From: Ophiothrix spiculata
Lineage: Eukaryota > Echinodermata > Ophiuroidea > Amphilepidida > Ophiotrichidae
Assembly (NCBI GenBank): GCA_000969725.1
Contig: JXSR01S011434.1
DNA length: 39,750 nt
Reading direction: 5' to 3' (one strand)
Shown: in pieces, positions 32,801 to 39,750 of the stretch
Layout of the letters: each line of letters begins with the position of its first letter
How positions within the stretch are numbered: the stretch's first letter is position 1
Translations under genes and position numbers: made by a program
The notes under the pieces: generated by a model
What the model was told of the DNA's origin: nothing
Database searches by the model: none
What the model saw: the letters and a program-made list of their open reading frames with translations, nothing else

Positions 32801-35800
32801 AGTGCTTCTGCTATGTCATCTAAATCCCCACACCCATCGTCTACAGGCACCAATTCCTCAAGGAAAATCTCCTGTTCGGGTTCCGAAAGAAATGTAATAA
32901 TTTCCGCTTCGACCTTGCCTTGCTGTTTGGGGTTCTTCGGCCGGACTCCTAAGTCATTTGGCTGGAGGCAAATTGGCTCAACTGGTTCTACTTGGGCATA
33001 GGGGAAGCTGATTTTTTTCACCTACATGTAGATGTAAAACAAATGTTATAGAGAAACCTCATATCATCTCGCTACTAAATTTAGCCCACTTACTCTGTTT
33101 TAGATCTGCTTAAAAATTCCTATCCAAATTAGCTGAACTCCCTACAGAGTTCTAGTGTTTGACCACAATACACTAGCTCTAGACATAAACTCCGCATCAT
33201 AAGTTCTTACCCATGATTTCGACACGCCTGCAGATGAATTAAATGAACGCTTTTCTGGTAATTTTTGGCACACCAATCAAGTCTTATCTATTTGTAGTCA
33301 GAATGTATCAAATTCTTTAACACGTGGTACTGATTTGCAAAGAACAGGTGATTTTAAAAATCTACCTCTGAATTCAATTGTTGTAAATTTCTGAACGACA
33401 CGCTGAGGGTAAAACCACAAACACCATGACTGCCTAACGTGAGTAGCCAGGATCAATAACACTAGGATTCGCTCCACAGCGCGGACTATTCAATTCATCG
33501 TGACTGCACACGGTAGCATTAGGATACCATATACCCCTGACCCGGTGCTCATTTGTACTGATAATGGTTCTCTGCGTTTAATTGATCAATTTACAACAAT
33601 TGAATTAAGAGGTAAATTTTTATAATCATTTGTTCTTTGTAAATCGGTATCACATGTTAAGAACTTGATACATTCTGACTACAAATTAATTAGACTTGGT
33701 TGGTGTGCCAAAATGATCAGAAAAAGGTTCATTTTATTCATCTGCAGGCGTGTCGAAATCATGGTTAAGAACTTATGACGCGGAGTTTATTACACTTCAC
33801 ATGTTTATGGTCATGTATAAACTGGACATAATGAAATTGATGCAATTTCCACACAGTCTGCCAGTCATTTGGCACTATAAGGTCATTGGCATTCTCATCT
33901 AGATGTTACATTAAAATCCGCCCCTAAATTCTGTCATCAAGCCTACCGTGACAAGGACATCATAAATTGGTGAGACTTCCACGCAGTCTGCCAGTCATTG
34001 GCATTATAAGATCATTAGTGTTCTCATCTAGATGTAACATTAAAATCTGCCCCTAAAACCATCATTAAGCCCTTAAAAACCATCATTAAGCCTACTGTGA
34101 CAAGGACATCGTAACTAAATTGGTGTGACTTCCACGCAGTCTGCCAGTCATTAGGCATTATAAGGTCACTGGTGTTCTCATCTAGATGTAGCGATGAAAT
34201 CCGCCCCTAAAAACCTGTCATTATGCCTACCTTGATGAGGACATCATAACTAAATTGATGCGACTTCCACACAGCTTGCCAGTCATTCGGCATAACATCT
34301 TTGACGTTCTCTTCTATGTAACACTGAAATCCACCCCCGACTTCCCAAGCATGGGCATCGACAGCGATATCATCGTAATATAGATCAAAGCGTTCGTCAT
34401 AGGTCTTCTGCTCATCTATGTCAGGATAAGTTTGAGGCATTCGAGTCGTTTTGTTGTTGGCTAAAAATAAAGAGATTGACAGATGCATAATATAGTATAT
34501 AAATACCTCATAAATATGCATGATATTAACACAATATATAATTGGTCAGTTTTACCTGATGCGCACGACAGTATTTCGCCTACTTCCCCTGAGTGTGCAT
34601 AACATGCAATCAGGGAAAATTCCAAAACTACCACACCCCTACAATGTTCACAATTTATGTGCAGACCAAGAACTATGGAAGTTTTTTTAAGCATATTTGT
34701 TGCATTTATATAAGATTCAGTGAAATGTAAGTTATGCATTCAACACCTTGGCATAAAAAATCTCTAGACTTCCCTCTGTACCATAGTGTATTTGTAAATT
34801 CTTTCACTGAAATGGGGAACCAAAGGTCTCTTTCAATCAGATATGAAGTGGAACTACACATCTACATGCTGACAATATGGGCATAAAGCTGTCAATTATC
34901 GCTTAATTTGCTACTAACGTTTACAGATTTTTTGTGATCAACTAAAATTTATAGCATGATCGTCATGTATCACTAAAGTATAAGCTTAAAATCAGGCCTG
35001 TTAAGATATCAAAAAATGACACTTTAATTGCAGGCTGGATCGCATTTTGGAATCAACCAAAGTCATATCCATGTAACCATTTATATGTCGTTTCTTAAAA
35101 ATATAATAATTCCACTTGTTTTATCGTGTTTAGTCCCATTTGAATGGCGATAAAAATATTATCAGTGGTTTTTGTTTCCGTTTTTTCTCAATGTTTATCA
35201 GTGGCGTGCCCAGGATCTTTTGAGTGGGGGGGCACAACCATCAGTTCCCCCGAATGACCAATAGCGGCAGAAGGGTAAAATGTGATATTTTTAGATTTTT
35301 TTAGAAAAGTTTTTGCAATTTACGCAAAAGACGGCAAAATTTGACAGAATACCAGAAATTTCGCGCGAAGCGCGCAAAATTTTCGCTTTTTCATATTTAA
35401 ATTATCAATAACAAAGGGAAATTCAAGGTATTTTCTTCTCTTTCCTTTTGATTTTTTTCTCTCCTCTTTCTTTTTGTGTCAAGATGCCCGAATGGGCTGT
35501 TTCCCCCGACTGACTCATCAAACTGGGGGGGCACGTGCCCCCCCGGCCCCCCCTTTGGGCACGCCACTGATGTTTATGATTTATAATATGCAGACAGTTT
35601 TTCTGTCAGCAAAATCTCTTAACTTGTAACCAGTCGTCGTATGTTTAAGGCTACAATCCCTAAAAACGTCTCGCTCGGCTGAATGTCATGTTTACTGCAA
35701 GTTTTTACCCACTTACACCTATCCGAATATCACAATTTTTGGCGTACATATTGAGTAGAGTCTCTAGATTATAAATAGAACGTTACTAGTGATTTCACGT

Positions 35801-37736
35801 CCATTATCAAGGTCAAAATGATGCCTATAGACTACTTCGAAAAAGTTGACCCTTTTTCGCCGAAACCTCATGATTTCATGATGTTCGTACAATTCGACTG
35901 GTTTCAAATTTTGACAGATTGTAGGCTTGATACTTCTTATTAAATTACAAACAATATTTTATAGACATGCTGAGTTGATTTTGAATGATAATGTAACAAA
36001 CCCGCGTTGTTTTGCCCGAAAATCCGGACGTGAATTACGACTCTGAGTTAGCCCTGTTTGAGCTGTGAATTGCCTGTTTTAAGTATCTACATTATCTACA
36101 TTTTGTCGCGTAATTAACTTACAAATTGAGCATTCCAATGAGGCAAAAATTGAAATTTTGTATGTAAACAAAAGAAAAATACGGCATTCTAATGTTTATG
36201 TTTTAGATTTTAGTTCATGATCTCAACGCTGCCTTGATAGCTCAGCGGTAGATCTCTCGCTTCGTAATGTATGACTAACCCCCGCCATAATCCATGGTTT
36301 GAGTCCCGCAAAGGCAGTGGAAACTATTTATCTTTTCATGATTGAAAAAAAGTTAGGATTCACATTTTCCTGAGCATATGGATTCCTCGTACCCTTAAAA
36401 CATAAAATCAGATAGTATCGACAGCGTTAATCTTATTGATCAGCAGAAAATGTCACATAAAATGGACCAAAATGACAAAATAATGTAAACTTACTTTTGG
36501 ACTTGCAAACTTACAAAATTTGTACAATGTAGATGAAAATTTGTGGAAATTGTACAATAAGCATGATAAGCATCAAAATTGGCTAATTTACAAGACTATC
36601 CACTCTGAAGATGACATCAACATCATACAGCATGATATCAATAAAATCCTGAAGTGGTGCAATGAAAACAAAATGGTAAATGTTGATAAAATATTGTCAC
36701 TGTTACCCAAAATAGGGAGCCAAAGTTCTCATTCAAAGCAACAACTTGTTGTTAACATTTGGCACAATTTCAATAAATTTGCATAGTAAAGTGGTATTTT
36801 AAGTCCATACGTTGAAAGTCAGTTTGCACTAATTTGTCATTTTGGTTCATTTTATGTGACATTTTCTGCAGTGATTACCAAATAACAAACTTACTATTCA
36901 TATTTGGACTGGTACATGTAGTTCAAATGCTGACAAAATATAGCATTGTTACCCAAAATTGGAAGCCAAAGTTCTCATATGAAGCACTCGAGTCTTAAGG
37001 TGTAACAACATATACACCCATCCAAATATGAATGGTAAGTTTGCTATTTAATAATATATATATCAGCAGAAAATGTCACATAAAATGAACCAAAATGACA
37101 AATTAGTCAGGGTTGTAATTTTGACCAGTCAAAAGGGGTTTTGTCCGCAAAGTGGTTAAAACCAGTTTAAACCTGGTCAAAACTAGTTAAAACTGGTCAA
37201 AACCATACTCGTAATTAAATCAAATTCCTTATATTTATAAACAAAATGGGTAGTGTAAAACTAAATTAATCCCACTCCACAGTGTTAAACATCACCATAA
37301 TGTGTGTATTGACTTCAAAGTTGGTAAAATTTGAAATTTTGGCCTCCTTTCCCTGTTGCTGTTGTATCACATTATCAAAAAATGAGTTTTGACCAGTTTT
37401 TGACCACTTTTTAGTGGTCAAAATGAGGTAGTGTAAACCGGTTTTAAGTGGGGTTAAACCAGGCGTTTAAACCCGACAACCCTCAAATTAGTGCAAATTG
37501 ACTTATGGCCTTAAAGTTTTAAGACAAAATTGCAATACGTTACAAATTTATGAAATTGTGCCAATGTCATCAACAAAATTGTAACCATTTTAGTACCGGG
37601 TAGCCTCCATTTTACCTGGGTTTCCAATGGACGACGGTTTTGCTGTTTTTCTATTAACTTTCTTCAGCACATTTACTGCTTTACTTGATCGTTTCGCCTT
37701 ACTGTTTGTGGTTTTTCTCTGCACAAAAGCATCCAT
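23573..37736 (-). CDS. Minus-strand paralog: unrecognised four-exon, probably nuclear protein
   Basis: Exons 37736-37616 (or its twin 38715-38595), 34460-34231, 33021-32789 and 23891-23573 join in phases 1, 0 and 2 into about 300 codons ending in TAG at 23573. The product has a basic 40-residue N-terminus (RKTTNSKAKRSSK, KKVNRKTAK), a segment with MPQTYPDIDE, an aromatic/acidic FDLYYDD patch and WQAVWKSHQFSYDVLIK, an acidic middle, and a charged C-terminus (a YNRAMKAYHKKLWKYKFLKE helix, then EVEEEEAG, then a basic-to-acidic tail). All splice sites are canonical and every frame is open, so it is probably functional. I recognise no domain, and the function is unknown. It shares exon plan and motifs with the plus-strand copy at 1146-10701. 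Which first exon is used is unresolved. No AATAAA was seen in about 390 bp after the stop. Confidence 0.75.
24270..24530 (+). repeat. Two copies of a dispersed repeat
   Basis: Text of the type 'aataatattccatatcatatccatcat...tctatgccaaagatat' occurs in diverged form at 24290-24365, 24425-24520 and 25400-25500. The open frames 24022-24390 and 25357-25542 are by-products of this family, not genes. Confidence 0.55.
24592..25036. mobile_element. MITE-like inverted repeat, about 445 bp
   Basis: 'ccggcaacaaaggaattttt' with 'ataggggaactggt' at 24589-24622 is matched in inverse by 'aactggttctcctataaaaa' with 'ttacttgccgg' at 25003-25033. Inside, a 31-bp unit starting 'atcttcgactgttgctcatgg' is tandemly doubled at 24674-24735. 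Confidence 0.65.
25170..25365 (+). repeat. Short tandem array, three units
   Basis: Three copies of 'cactgtgagctgtgtgtata' begin at 25196, 25255 and 25331. The middle unit lacks the 'ggtgaagactatgcaac' segment that ends the others, hence the uneven spacing (59 and 76 bp). Confidence 0.85.
25400..25530 (+). repeat. Third copy of the 24270-24530 repeat
   Basis: 'cttacactttcagtcttggc' and 'catcatcagttctatgccaaa' match the copy at 24425-24520. It lies in the last intron of the minus gene. Confidence 0.55.
26164..26612. other. Assembly gap (449 N)
   Basis: A run of unknown bases in the last intron of the minus gene. Open frames reported across it are meaningless. Confidence 1.
26708..26845 (+). 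repeat. Dispersed repeat, copy 4 (diverged)
   Basis: 'acctggaatgaggctt', 'gtcgtcagcaaaaatc' and 'attacaaatcaggtagac' follow the repeat at 1497-1705 in order, with many differences. Confidence 0.5.
28131..28506. mobile_element. Two palindromic MITEs inserted in the LINE endonuclease region
   Basis: The left unit (about 28131-28296) is an almost complete hairpin: arms start 'caaatattgactgctt' and pair through a stem of more than 50 bp around 'gaagcgaagctga'. The right unit (about 28297-28506) has ends 'tataccgaatatatagatt' and the inverse of 'tatacctcatatatagatt'. LINE-like coding text resumes near 28515. The two abut, so one may have inserted at the other's edge. Confidence 0.75.
29964..30150. 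mobile_element. pogo/Tigger-like MITE, 187 bp, in LINE reverse transcriptase
   Basis: Same length and tips as the element at 1812-1998, with TA on both sides (29962-29963 and 30151-30152). It splits the reverse transcriptase just after 'LSNITKC'; coding text continues right after it ('IDIKKWLSVNYLKLNDYK'), so the insertion is clean and younger than the LINE. Confidence 0.92.
30956..32378. other. Intron sequence, no gene; short palindromes
   Basis: No coding sequence is supportable. Notable short structures are a G-run near 31386-31396, two TGACGTCA sites (31491-31498 and 31506-31513), and the self-inverse 22-mer at 32099-32120 (TGGGGTTCACG and its inverse). 'aggcaggcggtataggacac' near 31880 and 'agaggcggtacaggacatga' near 32221 are similar, hinting at another diverged repeat. 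Confidence 0.5.
32379..32734. mobile_element. CACTA-tipped MITE, 356 bp
   Basis: The ends CACTAGGAGATTGAATTTGG and the inverse of CACTAAGAGATTTAGTTTGG pair, and the arms stay matched for about 100 bp ('gccattttgatttc', 'acatggatttactgaatcc'). The CACTA tip suggests that superfamily, but I see no 2-3 bp target duplication, so the class is tentative. It ends 55 bp from the donor of minus exon 3. Confidence 0.78.
32789..33021 (-). CDS. Exon 3 of the minus-strand paralog
   Basis: The acceptor is 'ctacatgtag' and the donor TTAAG|GTAAGT. It enters in phase 0 and leaves in phase 2 (77 residues). It starts VKKISFPYAQVEPVEPICLQ and ends DDIAEALEHL, with an acidic, leucine-rich middle (EPEQEIFLEELVPVDDG). 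Plus exon 3 has the same opening (VKEK.FP.A.VE.VEP) and the same closing IAE.LE.L but carries an extra lysine-rich and acidic insert. Confidence 0.8.
33185..33790. mobile_element. 606-bp element with ~210-bp inverted arms
   Basis: The ends ATAAACTCCGCATCATAAGT and the inverse of ATAAACTCCGCGTCATAAGT pair, and the arms continue for about 210 bp ('cgacacgcctgcagatgaat', 'gtagtcagaatgtatcaa', 'caattgttgtaaatt'). The centre (33400-33570) is unique. Target duplication TA or TAA is possible but ambiguous. It lies in the intron between minus exons 2 and 3. Confidence 0.82.
33825..34205 (-). repeat. Three decayed tandem copies of the 3' part of exon 2
   Basis: The plus-strand text 'ttccacRcagtctgccagtca' recurs near 33847, 33977 and 34130; the real exon 2 has it near 34265. 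Each copy spans about the last 100 nt of exon 2 plus the donor region. The copy at 34085-34205 still reads MPNDWQTAWKSHQFSYDVLVT on the minus strand, but upstream of it the frame is broken. They are fossils of repeated partial exon duplication. Confidence 0.85.
34231..34460 (-). CDS. Exon 2 of the minus-strand paralog
   Basis: The acceptor is tttatttttag (AG opposite 34461-34462) and the donor ATCAAG|GTAGGC. It enters in phase 1 and leaves in phase 0: 230 nt, the same length as plus exon 2. It encodes NNKTTRMPQTYPDIDE, ERFDLYYDDIAVDAHAWEVG, GGFQCYIEENVKD and MPNDWQAVWKSHQFSYDVLIK. The frame is open throughout, and this is the most conserved exon of the family. The open frame extends upstream to 34521, but the pyrimidine tract places the exon start at 34460. 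Confidence 0.82.
35199..35569. mobile_element. hAT MITE, 371 bp
   Basis: The ends CAGTGGCGTGCCCA and their inverse are flanked by the 8-bp duplication ATGTTTAT (35191-35198 and 35570-35577). Near its right end are long G and C runs. An 8-bp duplication and CAGTG tip define hAT. It lies upstream of exon 2 in the minus gene's first intron. Confidence 0.93.
35578..36228. other. Intron sequence with no feature seen
   Basis: AT-rich, with no open frame of note and no inverted repeat that I could confirm. Confidence 0.5.
36229..36317 (+). tRNA. tRNA-like sequence, probably a pseudogene or SINE head
   Basis: The ends CTGCCTT (36229-36235) and AAGGCAG (36311-36317) form a perfect 7-bp acceptor stem. 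An A box (ATAGCTCAGCGGTAGA) and a B-box-like GGTTTGAGTCC are present, and TTCGTAA could be an anticodon loop (CGT, Thr). However, the anticodon stem does not pair, the T stem is poor and the middle is too long. A working tRNA is unlikely; a decayed gene or SINE is more likely. Confidence 0.5.
36815..37510. mobile_element. Palindromic MITE split by a nested hAT MITE (array unit 1)
   Basis: The ends TAAGTCAGTTTGCACTAATT-type, continuing through 'tgtcattttggttcatttta' and 'tgtgacattttctgc', pair with their inverse on the far side. The right end is split by the hAT element at 37108-37484. Removing that element and one copy of its duplication restores the inverted end exactly, which confirms the nesting. 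The same structure repeats in unit 2 (37802-38490). Confidence 0.82.
37108..37484. mobile_element. Nested hAT MITE, 377 bp (unit 1)
   Basis: The ends CAGGGTTGT and ACAACCCTC (ACAACCCTG in unit 2) are flanked by the 8-bp duplication AAATTAGT (37100-37107 and 37485-37492). The interior is repetitive ('ggttaaaaccagtttaaacc', 'tggtcaaaac', 'gaccactttttagtggtcaa'). A second copy is at 38097-38463, and a broken one starts at 39063. Confidence 0.92.
37616..37736 (-). CDS. Candidate first coding exon of the minus paralog, copy A
   Basis: ATG at 37736 in a good context (gccaaATGG) opens 40 residues plus one base: MDAFVQRKTTNSKAKRSSKA, VNVLKKVNRKTAKPSSIGNP. The donor CCCAG|GTAAAA is strong and leaves phase 1, exactly what exon 2 needs. 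An alternative reading is an internal exon starting after the acceptor 'cttttgtgcag' (first codon AGA, phase 0). The basic composition matches the plus exon 1. Two near-identical copies exist; each leaves phase 1, so both cannot be spliced in series in frame. Confidence 0.68.
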
Positions 37737-38096
37737 TTGGCACAATTTCAATAAATTTGCATAGTAAAGTGGTATTTTGTTTAAGTCCATACGGTACATT
37801 ATAAGTCAGTTTGCACTAATTTGTCATTTTGGTTCATTTTATGTGACATTTTCTGCAGTGATTACCAAATAACAAACTTACCATTCATATTTGGACTGGT
37901 ACATGTAGTTCAAATGATGACAAAATATAGCATTGTTACCCAAAATTGGAAGCCAAAGTTCTCATATGAAGCACTCTTAAGGTGTAGCAACATGTACACC
38001 CATCCAAATGTGAATGGTAAGTTTGCTATTTAATAATATATCAGCAGAAAATGTCACATAAAATGAACCAAAATGACAAATTAGTAGGTTGTAAGT

Positions 38097-38463
38097 CAGG
38101 GTTGTAATTTTGACTGGTCAAAAGGGGTTTTGTCCGCAAAGTGGTTAAAACCAGTTTAAACCTGGTTAAAACTGGTCAATACCATACTCGTAATTAAACC
38201 AAATTCCTTATATTTATAAATAAAATGGGTAGTGTAAGACTAAATTAATCCCACTCCACAGTGTTAAACATCACCATAATGTGTGTATTGACTTCAAAGT
38301 TGGTAAAATTTGAAATTTTGGTCTTCTTTCCCTGTTGCTGTTGTATCACATTATCAAAAAATGAGTTTTGACCAGTTTTTGACCACTTTTTAGTGGTCAA
38401 AACTAGGTAGTGTAAACCGGTTTTAAGTGGGGTTAAACCAGGCGTTTAAACCCGACAACCCTG
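38097..38463. mobile_element. Nested hAT MITE, 367 bp (unit 2)
   Basis: Second copy of the element at 37108-37484, with the complete tip ACAACCCTG. Between the left duplication and the element there are 11 extra bases (aggttgtaagt), which look like a slipped copy of the tip. Confidence 0.88.
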
Positions 38464-38594
38464 AAATTAGTGCAAATTGACTTATGGCCTTAAAATTTTC
38501 AGACAAAATTGCAATACGTTACAAATTTATGAAATTGTGCCAATGTCATCAACAAAATTGTAACCATTTTAGTACCGGGTAGCCTCCATTTTAC

Positions 38595-38715
38595 CTGGGT
38601 TTCCAATGGACGACGGTTTTGCTGTTTTTCTATTGACTTTCTTCAGCACATTTACTGCTTTACTTGATTGTTTCGCCTTACTGTTTGTGGTTTTTCTCTG
38701 CACAAAAGCATCCAT
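38595..38715 (-). CDS. Candidate first coding exon, copy B
   Basis: Identical to copy A at protein level except for KAKQSSK in place of KAKRSSK (a single C/T change). It has the same start context and the same CAG|GTAAAA donor in phase 1. It could be an alternative first exon with its own transcript start, or a silent duplicate. Confidence 0.62.
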
Positions 38716-39070
38716 TTGGCACAATTTCAATAAATTTGCATAGTAAAGTGGTATTTTGTTTAAGTCCATACGGTACATTATAAGTCAGTTTGCACTAATT
38801 TGTCATTTTGGTTCATTTTATGTGACATTTTCTGCAATGATTACCAAATAACAAACTTACCATTCATATTTGGACTGGTACATGTAGTTCAAATGCTGAC
38901 AAAATATAGCATTGTTACCCAAAATTGGGAGCCAAAGTTCTCATATGAATCACTCTTAAGGTGTAACAACATACACCCATCCAAATATGAAAGGTAAGTT
39001 TGCTATTTAATAATATATCAGCAGAAAATGTCACATAAAATGAACCAAAATGACAAATTAGTCAGGGTTG

Positions 39071-39160
39071 TTTGTTTGTTTGTTTATTTCTTCTTTATAC
39101 TGGGTCCATGTTCAGGGGGAAATTTTAGTATCCCCCTGTTCTTCCACATGGCCCAGTTGT
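39071..39160 (-). mobile_element. 3' scrap of a non-LTR element with (AAAC)n tail
   Basis: Read on the minus strand, 'gggccatgtggaagaacag' runs to '...aataaacaaacaaacaaac', a typical LINE or SINE 3' end. It interrupts the third hAT copy; the word GTTGT occurs on both sides (39067-39071 and about 39157-39161) and may be the target duplication. Confidence 0.6.
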
Positions 39161-39211
39161 AATTTTGTAAAAAGGGGTTTTGTCCGCAAAGTGGTTAAAA
39201 CCAGTTTAAAC

Positions 39212-39738
39212 CTGGTCATTGACGTCTGTCTTGTTTTCTTTTGATTTAGACTTTTGTTCTGCTTACTTGTCTTGGCTTTCTTGCTTAGACTTGAACCAGC
39301 TTGCACAGTTTTTCTCTTGGTTTTGTTCAGTTCACTACTTTTGGATCTTTTGCTTGGACTTGAACCACCTTGGGCCCTCGTTTTTTTGGTTTTGTTCTTT
39401 TCAGTGGTTCTGTGTTTCTTGCCTGAACTTCTACCCTGCCCCGTCTTTCGTTTAGTTTTGTTCTGCTCATTGGTCTTGGGTCTCTTGACTGGACTTGAAC
39501 CAGCCTGCCTTGTCTTTACTTTGTTCTGTCCACTGGTCTTGCTAAGACTTGAGCCAGATTGCCTCGTCTTTGGTGTGGTTTTGTTATGTTCACTGGTATT
39601 GAGTCTTTTGCCTGGACTTGAACCACCTTGTGCTGTATTTGTTTTACTTTTGCTCCGTTCACTGGTTCTGAGTCTCTTGGCTGGGCTTGCACTGTCTTGC
39701 CTCGTCTTTCTTTTAGTGCCTTTCATATTGTGCGGTCA
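39212..39738 (-). CDS. Basic SPKR-type repeat exon, possible alternative first exon
   Basis: An acceptor 'tgtgttttgcag' (AG opposite 39739-39740) precedes an exon whose ATG is at 39726; the codon just upstream in frame is TGA territory, so the ATG is the start. About 171 residues follow, made of roughly seven diverged 22-26-residue units of the type TSExNKTKxKTxQxGSSPxKR, with SPAKR, SPGKR, SPVKR and SPSKR boxes. Such K/R-rich S-P-x-K/R tails bind DNA and are CDK targets in histone H1 and sperm histones. The frame then runs into hAT MITE sequence at 39218. The donor CAG|GTTTAA at 39211 leaves phase 2, which fits neither exon 2 nor copies A/B. It may be a truncated member of the first-exon array or a separate exon. 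Confidence 0.55.
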
Positions 39739-39750
39739 CTGCAAAACACA

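Larger units (their letters stand above)
36420..39218. repeat. Tandem array of ~980-bp units carrying the first exon
   Basis: Units start at 36818, 37805 and 38784 (anchor 'gtcagtttgcactaatttg'), with periods of 987 and 979. The third is cut off near 39218, and a degenerate unit without the exon occupies 36420-36817. The two complete units are almost identical, so the duplication is recent. Each unit contains a palindromic MITE, a hAT MITE nested in that MITE, and the basic first exon of the minus gene. Confidence 0.92.

Noticed and set aside
36520..36786. 88-residue frame on the plus strand
   Set aside because: It covers a degenerate unit of the ~980-bp array; the shared text is MITE sequence, not a conserved protein.
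37821..38997. Near-identical open frames starting MSFWFILCDIF on the plus strand
   Set aside because: They are read-throughs of the palindromic MITE and repeat only because the unit is tandemly duplicated.
39219..39455. Cysteine/leucine/phenylalanine-rich plus-strand frame
   Set aside because: It is the antisense shadow of the basic repeat exon; its periodicity mirrors that exon.

Overview
The window is eukaryotic nuclear DNA: AT-rich, intron-containing, with GT-AG splice sites and very dense in inverted-repeat transposons (MITEs), non-LTR retrotransposon remains and tRNA-derived SINE-like pieces. The mix (CR1/L2- or Jockey-type LINEs, pogo-, hAT-, Harbinger- and TTAA-type MITEs) suggests a marine invertebrate such as an echinoderm, hemichordate or amphioxus. 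That placement is an inference; no gene here fixes the species.

The main content is a pair of paralogous, convergently transcribed genes of a family I do not recognise. The plus-strand copy has coding exons at 1146-1218, 4060-4289, 5433-5758 and 10410-10701. The minus-strand copy has a short lysine/arginine-rich first exon (present as two tandem copies, 38715-38595 and 37736-37616), then 34460-34231, 33021-32789 and 23891-23573. Intron phases are identical (1, 0, 2), exon 2 is 230 nt in both, and the predicted products are about 306 and 300 codons. Each has a basic N-terminus, a middle segment with conserved MP.TYP.IDE and WQAVW motifs, an acidic segment, and a charged helical C-terminus. The plus copy has an in-frame TAA in exon 2, so it is a pseudogene, a null allele or an assembly error.

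The locus repeatedly duplicates pieces of these genes. The minus gene carries three decayed tandem copies of the 3' end of exon 2 with its donor (33825-34205); the plus gene carries two (4340-4500). The minus first exon lies in a tandem array of roughly 980-bp units (36420-39218), each made of a palindromic MITE with a hAT MITE nested in it plus the exon. A further open reading frame at 39726-39212 encodes about seven repeats of a basic GSSPxKR-type unit and joins the array at a rearrangement breakpoint.

Layout: 1-1140 flank with low-complexity repeats; 1141-10701 plus gene, with LINE, MITE and SINE-like insertions in its introns; 10702-23572 intergenic, holding a 1.2-kb tandem duplication, several MITEs and a 1.06-kb TA-flanked element; 23573-39738 minus gene, whose large last intron holds a LINE broken by MITEs, an assembly gap (26164-26612) and more MITEs. 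No CRISPR array, rRNA or convincing functional tRNA gene was found.
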